A program made the position numbers and the translations under genes. Positions 54,601-62,450 of a stretch of DNA of 64,000 nt are shown here, piece by piece. The notes under the pieces were generated by a model, which did not search any database, was not told the DNA's origin, and saw nothing but the letters and a program-made list of their open reading frames with translations. This DNA is from Providencia rettgeri (lineage in GTDB: Bacteria > Pseudomonadota > Gammaproteobacteria > Enterobacterales > Enterobacteriaceae): assembly GCA_900455085.1 (NCBI GenBank), contig UGTZ01000002.1, positions 1 to 64,000 of the forward strand, in the 5' to 3' direction. Numbering within the stretch: the stretch's first letter is position 1; each line of letters starts with the position of its first letter.

Positions 54601-57136
54601 TACGGTGGGCAAAGCAGCACAAAGTACCTCAGCGGTCGTGGTTGATAACACCACGTATGTCGCGGGAACCGATATCACGGTGACGGTGACGTTGAAAGAC
54701 GCCGAAGGTAACGCGGTCAGCGGCGAAGCGTCAGCCTTAACCAGCAGCACGGTGACCGTGCCGAATGCGACGCAAAAAGCGAGCAGCCGTTGGGTAGACA
54801 ATGGCGATGGCACGTACACCGGAACGTATGTGGCGAACACCGTGGGCACGAGCTTAAAAGCCAGCGTCAAGTTGACCGATTGGACAAGTGCTGTTGAGTC
54901 AGCCGGGTATGCGATTACGGTGGGCAAAGCAGCACAAAGTACCTCAACAGTCGCGGTTGATAACACGACGTATGTGGCGGGAACCGATATCACGGTGACG
55001 GTGACGTTGAAAGACGCTGAAGGTAACGCGGTCAGTGGCCAGGCGTTAACGGATACGGTGACCGTGCCGAATGCAACCCAGAAAGCCAATAGCAATTGGG
55101 TGGACAATGGGGATGGCACGTACACCGGAACGTATGTGGCGAACACCGTGGGCACGGGCTTAAAAGCCAGCGTTAAGTTGACGGATTGGTCAAGTGCTGT
55201 TGAGTCAACTGGGTATGCGATTACCGTCGGCGATGCGGCACAAAGTACCTCAGCGGTCGTGGTCGATAACACGACGTATGTGGCGGGAACCGATATCACG
55301 GTGACGGTGACATTGAAAGACGCTGAAGGTAACGCGGTCAGTGGCCAGGCGTCAGCATTAACCGATACGGTGACGGTGCCGAATGCGACTCAGAAAGCCA
55401 ATAGCAATTGGGTGGACAATGGGGATGGCACGTACACCGGAACGTATGTGGCGAACACCGTGGGCACGGGCTTAAAAGCCAGTGTGAAGTTGACGGATTG
55501 GTCAAGTGCTGTTGAGTCAACTGGGTATGCGATTACCGTCGGTGATGCGGCACAAAGTACCTCAACAGTCGTGGTCGATAACACCACGTATGTGGCGGGA
55601 ACGGATATCACGGTGACGGTGACGTTGAAAGACGCTGAAGGTAATTTAGTCAGCGGCCAGGCGTCAGCATTAACCGATACGGTGACGGTGCCGAATGCGA
55701 CCCAAAAAGCCAATAGCAATTGGGTGGACAATGGGGATGGCACGTACACCGGAACGTATGTGGCGAACACCGTGGGCACGGGCTTAAAAGCCAGTGTGAA
55801 GTTGACGGATTGGTCAAGTGCTGTTGAGTCAACTGGGTATGCGATTACCGTCGGTGATGCGGCACAAAGTACCTCAACAGTCGTGGTCGATAACACCACG
55901 TATGTGGCGGGAACGGATATCACGGTGACGGTGACGTTGAAAGACGCTGAAGGTAATTTAGTCAGCGGCCAGGCGTCAGCCTTAACCGATAGCACGGTGA
56001 CGGTGCCGAATGCGACCCAGAAAGCCAGTAGCAATTGGGTGGACAATGGGGATGGCACGTACACCGGAACGTATGTGGCGAACACCGTGGGCACGGGCTT
56101 AAAAGCCAGTGTGAAGTTGACGGATTGGTCAAGTGCTGTTGAGTCAACTGGGTATGCGATTACCGTCGGTGATGCGGCACAAAGTACCTCAGCGGTCGTG
56201 GTCGATAACACCACGTATGTGGCGGGAACGGATATCACGGTGACGGTGACGTTGAAAGACGCTGAAGGTAATTTAGTCAGCGGCCAAGCGTCAGCATTAA
56301 CCGATACGGTAACGGTGCCGAATGCGACCCAAAAAGCCAATAGCAACTGGGTGGACAATGGGGATGGCACGTACACCGGAACGTATGTGGCGAACACCGT
56401 GGGCACGGGCTTAAAAGCCAGTGTGAAGTTGACGGATTGGACAAGCGGTGTGACCTCAGGGACATATGCGATTACCGTCGGTGATGCGGCACAAAGTACC
56501 TCAACAGTCGTGGTCGATAACACGACGTATGTGGCGGGAACGGATATCACGGTGACGGTGACGTTGAAAGACGCTGAAGGTAATTTAGTCAGCGGCCAAG
56601 CGTCAGCATTAACCGATACGGTAACGGTGCCGAATGCGACCCAAAAAGCCAATAGCAACTGGGTAGATAATGGTGATGGCACGTATACCGGCACCTATGT
56701 AGCCAATACTACCGGTACCGGTTTGAAAGCCGAGGTGAAACTGACGGATTGGAATAACGCCGTTATATCTGCACCGTATGCTATTGAGCCAGATGTTAAT
56801 TCAGCTAATATTGAATTAACTTGGGTTAATTCAATGGATTTATCATTGTCTAATGGTACAGATTTAAATGAAATAGAAGCCGTAATTAAGGATGCTAATG
56901 GTAATGTTATCCCAGAGGCTAGATTTAACGTTAGTTTGCCTAATGGTTTGTCATTAAGTGGTGTTTCTAATCCGCTGACTGTCGATAATGATGGAATATT
57001 GAAATTTAATGTAGCAAGTACTTCTTTTGGCAAAATGGAGATAAAAGCGACAGTTGAATCATCAGGAAATTCATCATCGACAACGGTAAACTTTTCGCCA
57101 GTAAATCTAACGTTAACGGTTAATATTAATAATTAA
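48641..57136 (+). CDS. Giant inverse autotransporter (intimin/invasin-like) with 17 C-terminal Ig-like repeats
   Basis: A 2831-residue surface adhesin. An extended signal peptide (about 1-41, ends VVQAA), a linker, then the inverse-autotransporter beta-barrel (about 155-440: YARSLGENLINQQITDWLNQ, GKARVQLGTD, FVFDRN-type end YDFVDRNYNIVMQYRK). After it come three or four diverged Ig/invasin domains (about 450-945), then 17 tandem domains of about 104 residues with TYVAGTDITVTVTLKDAEGN and WVDNGDGTYTGTYVANT, and a distinct tip domain (about 2715-2831). In this family the barrel is in the outer membrane and the C-terminus is outside. AGGAG precedes the ATG. No LysM domain seen. Confidence 0.95.
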   Translation: MSSQVSSLPYYSKTRRLTAYILLVIQLFLPISVAFSAVVQAAEQESLDMMSTMSGIQALMEGNEGATPESTTSPNSSDKKSSKTALGALGVPNFTVRDPNDFSAPPLHDTTVRQDDILSALPTLGLAETEDENKASPETQVAQGASQAGQLLSNGDAVDASIGYARSLGENLINQQITDWLNQYGKARVQLGTDKTGDADLLLPLIDKANSLVFSQVGIRANEDRNTTNLGLGYRQYQADWMWGVNSFYDYDITGGNSRVGVGSELWFDYLKFAGNGYFRLTDWHQSDLHAMRDYDERPANGFDLRAEGYLPSYPQLGAYAKYEQYFGKGISLSDSGVSASDLKDDPSRSTLGVSYTPFPLMTLKGETSRGDSNDSRLGLELTYRFGVPLNQQLDPEYVDLMRNLAGNRYDFVDRNYNIVMQYRKQELLTISLPDSMTAEAAALLPVTATVNKSKYGLKSIAWSAPELIAQGGQIQVTSPTTINLTLPAYVFQTRANEPQSYRVSAVGTDNEGNTSNTAVMWVNVKPSQETVASLTLSPNTVLLANNSDTYTATALIQNEKGEALVDKDVTFTVSGFTDNEKVTLTGGNGESGQSVTVRTDSQGQALITIKSKIAGDGVLKATMKNGNFRNATLRFAADASTAQITELVLTDDKAVANGKATNVAVATVKDQFGNVVEGFDLESSASNGAVVVTPSQVTNTQGQVTTSFTNMAAGSSVLTVKGNSTGTQKTVTAQFIADISTAKIASVVVDKDNAVANGQDRNTVTVTVVDGNGNVLANAPVTITVPGAAKYSTQPANGLTNSQGQLVINYTNTKAGTENYSVSINNSQEMAVLTFKADSANPSVSQSKLTVSPKTIKADGAETANITLILKDKFGNTISGQTVAFSTTLANTTISATQDNGQGDYLSTISGTQIGDAPISVLVNGKTLAVNSDSVTLVATSPVQATSSISVDKASYVAGGEILVTVTLKDMNGNIVVGQSPLLTSSAVSVANAEVKSGTRWIDNNNGSYSRAYLANTAGTGLLATLQLSDWSGDTVSSPYAITSGSAVALNSTIAVDKATYASGDEINVTVMLKDAQGNLVNGQAELLTSTTVKVPNSSLKTGANWIDNGDGTYTTTYVAEKAGSKLNATLQLTGWSSAKTSSPYAITAGDAVPLTSSITVDKSSYTAGSDIVVTVGLKDKQGNAVNGQASALSPTTVTVPNATPKANSSWVDNGNGTYTGTYVANTTGTNLKAQVQLSGWSSTVSSSVYTITAGNAVQVNSSVTVDNSTYTAGSDITVTVTLKDAEGNAVSGQASALTQDTVTVPNATPKASGNWVDNGDGTYTKTYVANTAGSNLQAEVKLTDWAGGVASGAYAITAGNADQANSSAMVDNTTYVAGTDITVTVTLKDAQGNAVSGQASALTSSTVTVPNATQKASSRWVDNGNGTYTGTYVANTTGTGLKASVKLTDWTSAVESAAYAITSGSADQANSSVTVDNTTYTAGGDITVTVTLKDAQGNAVSGQASALTGTVTVPNATPKASSNWVDNGDGTYTKTYVANSVGANLQAEVKLTDWAGGVASGAYAITAGNADQANSSVMVDNTTYVAGTDITVTVTLKDAEGNVVNGQASALSPTTVTVPNATQKASSRWVDNGDGTYTGTYVANTVGTGLKASVKLTDWTSAVESAGYAITVGKAAQSTSTVVVDNTTYVAGTDITVTVTLKDAEGNVVSGQASALTRSTVTVPNATQKASSRWVDNGDGTYTGTYVANTSGTGLKAEVKLTDWTAGVTSVAYAITVGNVVEATSTITVNNTTYVAGSDIIVTVTLKDAEGNAVSGQASALTRSTVIVPNATQKASSRWVDNGDGTYTGTYVANTSGTGLKAEVKLTDWTGGVTSGAYAITVGNVVEATSTITVNNTTYVAGSDIIVTVTLKDAEGNAVSDQASALTSSTVTVPNATQKASSRWVDNGDGTYTGTYVANTSGTGLKASVKLTDWTSAVESAGYAITVGKAAQSTSAVVVDNTTYVAGTDITVTVTLKDAEGNAVSGEASALTSSTVTVPNATQKASSRWVDNGDGTYTGTYVANTVGTSLKASVKLTDWTSAVESAGYAITVGKAAQSTSTVAVDNTTYVAGTDITVTVTLKDAEGNAVSGQALTDTVTVPNATQKANSNWVDNGDGTYTGTYVANTVGTGLKASVKLTDWSSAVESTGYAITVGDAAQSTSAVVVDNTTYVAGTDITVTVTLKDAEGNAVSGQASALTDTVTVPNATQKANSNWVDNGDGTYTGTYVANTVGTGLKASVKLTDWSSAVESTGYAITVGDAAQSTSTVVVDNTTYVAGTDITVTVTLKDAEGNLVSGQASALTDTVTVPNATQKANSNWVDNGDGTYTGTYVANTVGTGLKASVKLTDWSSAVESTGYAITVGDAAQSTSTVVVDNTTYVAGTDITVTVTLKDAEGNLVSGQASALTDSTVTVPNATQKASSNWVDNGDGTYTGTYVANTVGTGLKASVKLTDWSSAVESTGYAITVGDAAQSTSAVVVDNTTYVAGTDITVTVTLKDAEGNLVSGQASALTDTVTVPNATQKANSNWVDNGDGTYTGTYVANTVGTGLKASVKLTDWTSGVTSGTYAITVGDAAQSTSTVVVDNTTYVAGTDITVTVTLKDAEGNLVSGQASALTDTVTVPNATQKANSNWVDNGDGTYTGTYVANTTGTGLKAEVKLTDWNNAVISAPYAIEPDVNSANIELTWVNSMDLSLSNGTDLNEIEAVIKDANGNVIPEARFNVSLPNGLSLSGVSNPLTVDNDGILKFNVASTSFGKMEIKATVESSGNSSSTTVNFSPVNLTLTVNINN
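51482..56775 (+). repeat. Tandem Ig-like domain repeats, copy 2 (17 units)
   Basis: Units of about 312 bp. The first three are diverged; units 13-17 are nearly identical at the DNA level, showing recent expansion or homogenisation. Units vary between STVTV and DTVTV in mid-domain, and between NAVSG and NLVSG. Confidence 0.9.
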
Positions 57137-57146
57137 ATGACCATGA

Positions 57147-57177
57147 AGTGAGAATGCTGAATAAAAGCATTCTCACT
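57147..57177 (+). promoter_or_regulatory. 12-bp perfect hairpin before the secreted adhesin (copy 2)
   Basis: AGTGAGAATGCT (57147-57158) pairs perfectly with AGCATTCTCACT (57166-57177). Several positions differ from the copy 1 hairpin at 6425-6458, with the partner bases changed to match. Confidence 0.65.
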
Positions 57178-57199
57178 CTAAGCAAGAGATATAAATGAT

Positions 57200-58231
57200 A
57201 TGAAATTAAAGTTATTTTTTTCAGCTGGTCTTTTATTTTTTTCGGGAGCAGCTCTTTCCGCAACAAATTGTGTTGTGACCCCGGACACTGATTTTACGGT
57301 TGAGTTATCTTCTATTAATATTAATCCTGGTGCTCAAGTGGGTGATATTGTCGGAGAGTCTGAAATAATTGAAAGGCAAATATTATGTAATTATGATTCA
57401 ACCCCAGAGTATAATCGTATACAAGCCTATTATAATGGTAGTAATAATATAGGCACAGGGGTTTTTATCGAAAAACAATACCCGGGCACATCAGAAGTGA
57501 GTAGATGCGAAGCTATGGAGTCTGGTTATCCAGGCCTAGGAATTGTTTGGTTTAATTATAATACAGCAAATCCAACTCGTTGGTTATGTGCATCTATACC
57601 TGAAGGTGGTGGAATATTCGCTCGGAACTTGGTATCAGGAATAACAAGAACTATTAGAGATCAAATTTTTTTAGTGAAAACGGGTCCAATCGAAACTGGA
57701 AATTTTAAATTTGATCGAACTTATCAGTTTGAAGAGCGTCCAAACAGTTCAAACCATTTACCTGATTTTGGTCCACTTTATAAAGTTATTCTTTCAGGGG
57801 AGAGCCAAATCGAGGCTCCGGTATGTACTGCAACTAATTCAAGTGCAAATCAAGAGTATTTAGTTTCTAATATATCAAATGATTCAAAAAGTGATATTAG
57901 TCAAAGTATAAATATTTCATGTACAGGATATATTGAAGACGGTACAGTTGTTCCTTTCCAGTTTTTAACTAAAGATGGTATTTTTGCTCAAAATAATCAA
58001 TATTACGCATCTTCTGTTAAAGGGCTAGGTATAAATGTCAGCTATAAAATAGATAGAGATACTAATTTTATTAAGTTAATACCTTCGCAAAAAGGAGTTA
58101 TAAATGTGCCTATTTTTTCTGGTAAGTCAGCATTAGACTTTAGAATAGAACCTTATATTGAAAAGGATAGTGGTGTTTATCCATTGAGCGATAGTGCTAG
58201 TTTCAATATAAATATTAAAGCAGGGGGCTAA
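57200..58231 (+). CDS. Two-domain secreted adhesin-like protein, copy 2
   Basis: A 343-residue protein nearly identical to 6475-7506, except for the signal peptide (MKLKLFFSAGLLFFSGAALSA). It has the same features: cysteine-containing N-terminal domain with NPGAQVGDIVG and MESGYPGLGIVWFNYN, and a C-terminal pilin-like domain. A paralogue follows at 58758. It is probably exported to the periplasm or surface along with the giant adhesin. No chaperone-usher genes are nearby. Confidence 0.8.
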   Translation: MKLKLFFSAGLLFFSGAALSATNCVVTPDTDFTVELSSININPGAQVGDIVGESEIIERQILCNYDSTPEYNRIQAYYNGSNNIGTGVFIEKQYPGTSEVSRCEAMESGYPGLGIVWFNYNTANPTRWLCASIPEGGGIFARNLVSGITRTIRDQIFLVKTGPIETGNFKFDRTYQFEERPNSSNHLPDFGPLYKVILSGESQIEAPVCTATNSSANQEYLVSNISNDSKSDISQSINISCTGYIEDGTVVPFQFLTKDGIFAQNNQYYASSVKGLGINVSYKIDRDTNFIKLIPSQKGVINVPIFSGKSALDFRIEPYIEKDSGVYPLSDSASFNINIKAGG

Positions 58232-58254
58232 ATTTAAATTGCCATAGAGTGGCA

Positions 58255-58592
58255 TTGAAATATAACTTTATCAGAAACGCTTAAGTTTTTTATAAAGTTA
58301 ACCAATAGATAAAAAATAATTGATGGTTATCTGTTTTTACTCCCTAAGACTTAGAGGATAAGCGTAATGACTTCCTATAAAATATTTTATATTCTTATGA
58401 TTGGTTTTTTTTGTTTTAAAACTGCTTATGTGAGTAAGTATTGTGAAGTGTTATCGAGTACAAGTGATTATGTAGTTACAATTCCTCCATTAAATATAAG
58501 CACTGCAACTCAGTTGAGCCGTTTTCAGTCATTGCAGATTTTGGCTATTTTTCTAAAAAAAATTAGTAATGTTCCTAGTAATATTATGAATA
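58255..58592 (+). repeat. Second matching block of the locus duplication (copy 2 side)
   Basis: Matches 13810-14147. In this copy it lies directly after the adhesin gene, with only GCA between the two matching blocks. It is probably the ancestral order. Confidence 0.9.
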
Positions 58593-58651
58593 TTAAAGTT
58601 ATTGTAAATACAGTTTCTTATAAAGATAAAGTGAAATATACAATTAACTAA
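58367..58651 (+). CDS. Short adhesin-family relative, probably truncated
   Basis: A 94-residue frame with a signal-like N-terminus and SKYCEVLSSTSDYVVTIPPLNIS, similar in pattern to the start of the adhesins on either side. The conserved MESGxPGLGI part is missing. AGAGGA precedes the ATG. It may be a dead remnant of a third family member, or a small exported protein. Confidence in function is low. Confidence 0.45.
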   Translation: MTSYKIFYILMIGFFCFKTAYVSKYCEVLSSTSDYVVTIPPLNISTATQLSRFQSLQILAIFLKKISNVPSNIMNIKVIVNTVSYKDKVKYTIN

Positions 58652-58757
58652 AATAATTAATTTTTTCCATGGTGTGTCATATAGGTCCGATATCGATAAT
58701 GATACATGTTTGGCCCACTATATACAGAAGTATTCTTCTAATTTGAGAGGTATGACT

Positions 58758-59798
58758 ATGAGGTTAGGGATTTTTATTTATGTTGGTTTATTATTTTTTT
58801 CAGGCTCTGTATTTGCTGAAAAATATTGTCAAACAACACCATCCTCTTTCTCAATTAATATTGAGAATATTAATGTATTACCAGGGGCTAAAATTGGAGA
58901 TATAGTTGGTCAGTCGGAGCTTCAACAGAAAACAACGAAATGTAGTGGTGCTCCAGCAAGTGAAGTTGCTTATACAAATACAAGACAAAATATAGGTGCA
59001 GGTGTTTATGTTAATTGGCCATCTTATCCAGTGGGACCTGGTTATACTGAAAATTGTGAAGCTATGGAGTCTGGGTTTCCAGGATTAGGGATTGCTTGGG
59101 TTAATTTTAATTCAGTTGCAGGTATGTGGGTATGTGCATCAATTAATGCAGATGGGCAAATTAATCGTGGATTGCCAATAAATGGCGAAAATACTATATA
59201 TGACCAGATTTTTTTAGTAAAAACAGGAGTGATAGGTAATGGCAGTGGTGAGAATGAAGTGTTTGATTTTAATAAGACATTTCAATTTGATGAAGCCATT
59301 ATGAATGGTGATGGAAGTGTTAAAAATAATTATGGCCCATTATATACGATGACATTAAGTGGAAATACTGAGATTCAAGCTCCTATTTGCACTGCTATAT
59401 CTGCATCTGATTCATTTAATTTCGATACAGAAGATGCTGTAAGCAAATCATATACAAGTTCGCCTCTACAGATTATCGAAGTTAATTGTTCAGGAGTGAT
59501 TGAAAATGGAACTCTTGCATCTTTTAAATCTATTTCAGATTACGGGGTGTTTTCACTTGATAATAGCTACTTTGCTACTTCAGACTCTAGTGTCGGCGTT
59601 ACAGTAGAGTATACAGAAAATAATGAATCTACATTCCACACATTAAAACCTAGTGATGATATAAAAGTTCCTATTATAAATAATAAAGCTACCATTAATT
59701 TTAAGTATACTCCTTATGTTAAAGGTGATTCAGGAACTTATCCTTTAGATAAAAATATTCAGTTTAATTTAAAGTTAAATAATGGCAATCAATCCTAA
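58758..59798 (+). CDS. Two-domain secreted adhesin-like protein, paralogue
   Basis: A 346-residue protein, signal peptide ending SVFA, paralogous to 57200-58231: PGAKIGDIVGQSE, NCEAMESGFPGLGIAWVNFN, YDQIFLVKTG, NYGPLYTMTLSG and PYVKGDSGTYPLD line up. The start at 58758 has GAGAGG at 8 bases; the frame extends upstream to 58674 without such a site. A tip-adhesin-like function is inferred from the two-domain form. Confidence 0.8.
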   Translation: MRLGIFIYVGLLFFSGSVFAEKYCQTTPSSFSINIENINVLPGAKIGDIVGQSELQQKTTKCSGAPASEVAYTNTRQNIGAGVYVNWPSYPVGPGYTENCEAMESGFPGLGIAWVNFNSVAGMWVCASINADGQINRGLPINGENTIYDQIFLVKTGVIGNGSGENEVFDFNKTFQFDEAIMNGDGSVKNNYGPLYTMTLSGNTEIQAPICTAISASDSFNFDTEDAVSKSYTSSPLQIIEVNCSGVIENGTLASFKSISDYGVFSLDNSYFATSDSSVGVTVEYTENNESTFHTLKPSDDIKVPIINNKATINFKYTPYVKGDSGTYPLDKNIQFNLKLNNGNQS

Positions 59799-59890
59799 CT
59801 ATAAGTTTTTGGTATGAGCGACTTGTCTGTTTTTAGCAATCAAAATAGGACTATTTTTATGTTTTTATTTCAATTTTCAGGTCTATTTTA

Positions 59891-61232
59891 ATGAAAGAAT
59901 TACGTTTTTTAATATATTTTATCTGTTTTGTTTTTTGTGCGTTTGTTTTTTATATACACGATTTCATTATTAGTGCTATTGAACATAATGTTGCGATTAA
60001 TATTCTCATTTCTGTTATTTTGGTTGGCGGCATTATTTTTGCTTTAATCTCAACGTTTCAAATTAGCCGTAAACAACTTTCATGGAAAAAAATAGAACAA
60101 CAAGATGATGTGGCTAATGATTCTTTAGTTTTAGGGGTTTTTGACCATCAATTTAGTGATATTTTTACCGTCGATGAAAAAAAACAAAAAGAATTATTGG
60201 CTACATGGATAGAATCCTGTGATTGGAAAAGTCGAATATTAGAATATTTATCAGGAACGCTCATTGGGTTAGGACTATTGGGGACCTTTATTGGTTTAAT
60301 GGGCATGATGGGGTCTATTTCTGGAGTATTATCGGCTTCGGGTGATGGGGGGGAGTGAGCAGATGGTACAGGCAATATCTGTGCCACTCGGCAGCATGTC
60401 TGGCGCCTTTTCTGCCTCATTAATGGGGTTGATGTCCTCTTTATTTACAGGGCTGTTAGCGATTTTAGTGGATAAGCTTAATTCACGGTTTGTCGAATCG
60501 GTAAAGACCTGGATTTATAATAAAAACAGTCAAACGCAATCAGAGAAAGAGACCGAAACTCCGTTATTTTATCCATCATCGTCATTAGAGCCATTAACGC
60601 ATCAGTTAATTCAGAGTAGCTTTACACGAATTAATGCGTTTTGCCATCAAACGGAAGAATACTTAATTGCGATGGACTCAAAGTTAGAGGCGTTTAAAAA
60701 TCGACTTGCGCAAGGATTCGATTTATTAACCCGTGAAATTACAAAAATAAATAATGTGACAGATTCGGTTAATCAATTAAATGAAACTATTATTGTGAGT
60801 AATGAACAGTTACGACATGAGGTTGAAAATACTCGACAGGAATTGGGTAAATTAAATACATTAAGTTTAACGCTCTCTGAAAATATCACACATGAAGTAT
60901 TGATTAATCGACAAGATATTCTACAACTGAATGCGCTTTCAGAAACTGTTAGTCAGCGTTTAGAAAAATATAAACAACATTTGGATAAAGGGTTATTAAA
61001 TACGGCCAATAATGACCGAGAAATGTCAGCGATATTAAACGAAATTAAAGTGGCCTCCGATAATTTAGAGACATCGGGTCGCTATAATAAAGAGAATATT
61101 GACCGAATTCTGACGATACAAGCGATTTGTCATGATGCGGGATTGGTTTCATTGGATGAAATTGTAAAAGCAAAACACTATTTAGAGACTCTATTACCGA
61201 CGAATACAGCCAACATAAACAATGTAGAGTAA
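59891..61232 (+). pseudogene. MotA/TolQ/ExbB-family channel with coiled-coil tail, frameshifted at a G7 run
   Basis: Two frames (59891-60358 and 60342-61232) join at GGTGATGGGGGGGAGTGAG near 60350. With six G the protein continues as GDGGSEQMVQAIS for about 446 residues. It has two N-terminal membrane helices, the channel signature YLSGTLIGLGLLGTFIGLMGMM, a further helix SASLMGLMSSLFTGLLAILV, and a long coiled coil. Channels of this type power secretion or envelope machines, for example beside the giant-adhesin type I system of Salmonella SPI-4. It could be a sequence error, phase variation or a real mutation. It lies 3 bases before the TolC-like gene. Confidence 0.8.
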
Positions 61233-61235
61233 TGT

Positions 61236-61823
61236 ATGAATAAAAAGACGACCTTGTTAGCGGGATTCTTATTTTCGTCTATGGCGGTATCGGCTGGGGC
61301 ACCGTTATCCTTGTCGGAAGCCATTCATTTGGCCGATGAGTACAGCTTTGATGTTAAAAAAGTGACGTTTGAAGCGAAAGCCGCCGCGGCGCGAGTTGAC
61401 CAAGCGTATGCCGCGTACTGGCCTAAAATTGATTTGATTGCGAAAACCAACAATGTGTGTACTGGAGAAAGTCAGGACTACAGTGCTTCCAGTGACCAGC
61501 TATCTCAAATTAATGCGGCATTATTATATACGCTGTACGATTTTGGGGTTCGCTCTGCGCAAGTGGATGCAGCGAAATATGCCTTAGAAAGCAGTGAAAT
61601 TAAGGTGACGTTGCAAAAAGAAATTTTAATTTATGACACGTTCAGTGCCTTTATCCAATACGATTCTGCTGTGCAACAAGAACAATTATCACTGGATTAT
61701 TTAAATCAAGTTAAACAATTACAGCAGTTGATTAATCAGCGTATTGCCGCTGGGTTTAGCGCGCGTTCAGATAAAGTTCGCGGTGACTTAGCGCTTTCTG
61801 AAGCAAAATCCCGTGTTGAAATG
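61236..61823 (+). pseudogene. TolC-family outer-membrane protein, cut by IS1
   Basis: The first 196 residues of a TolC-type protein: signal peptide ending SAG, LSLSEAIHLADEYSFDVKK, PKIDLIAKTN, YTLYDFGVRSAQVDAAKYAL and the coiled-coil helices up to ALSEAKSRVEM. The second half is missing because IS1 copy C follows. It was co-transcribed with the channel gene. The rest of a secretion operon (membrane-fusion and ATPase genes) would have followed but is not in the window. Confidence 0.9.
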
Positions 61824-62450
61824 GGTCATGTATTCAATCCGGTGATTAACCTGTAATATAGGGTAATTTATCGGAGAATATTCATGGCTAAAGTCGATGT
61901 AAGGTGCCCATTTTGTCAACAAACTCCCTCAGTGAAAAAACATGGCCTAGGGAGCACTGGTCATCAACGTTATCGCTGCCAAAATTGCTGCCGAAGCAGG
62001 TAACTTCTTTACCTCTTGATAATTTGCAGATTGAACTCCTTTGCGAAGTTGATGAACAGTGGTCTTTTGTGGCTAATAAGAAACAACAACGCTGGCTTTG
62101 GTATGCCTGGGAACCTCGCCTAAAACGGATTATTGCTCATACATTTGGTCGTCGAAACAAGAGAACTCTTCGTCAGTTACTGGCTTTACTGTCTAGGTTT
62201 AATGTGGCTTTTTGGTGCACGGATAAGTTCAGTGCTTATGAGATATTGCCTAAACAAAAACACGTAGCAAGTAAGTTTTATACCCAACGAATAGAAAGAG
62301 AGAATTTGAATTTAAGAAATCGCTTAAAGCGTCTTAACCGTAAGACGTTAGGTTACTCGAAGTCGCCTGAAATGCATGATAAAATCATCGGCACATTCAT
62401 CGAGCGGGAGCATTACCTATTGTGATGAACTCTATATTGAATACACGACC
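61824..62450 (+). mobile_element. IS1-family element, copy C, 156-bp deletion
   Basis: Same ends as copies A and B. It lacks 156 bases in insA: the deletion joins two GCCGAAGC strings present in the intact element (slippage or recombination). insA is therefore dead; insB remains. No target duplication (GTTGAAATG versus CTTTTTTTT). Transposition would need InsAB from another copy. Confidence 0.9.

Larger units (their letters stand above)
47898..58251 (+). repeat. Large direct repeat, copy 2 of the adhesin locus
   Basis: Matches 1-7526 in the same orientation. All genes of this copy are intact. The longer length is due to nine additional Ig-like units. The distance between copies is 47.9 kb on the left side and 50.7 kb on the right side. 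Confidence 0.95.

Noticed and set aside
55390..56694. Long minus-strand open frames across the Ig repeats (up to 434 codons)
   Set aside because: They are the mirror of a strongly biased, repetitive coding strand; the same frame repeats in every unit and there is no ribosome site or recognisable product.
61904..62425. 173-codon frame reading across IS1 copy C
   Set aside because: Its first part is insA read out of frame; the deletion merely fuses this with the insB frame. Only insB is real.
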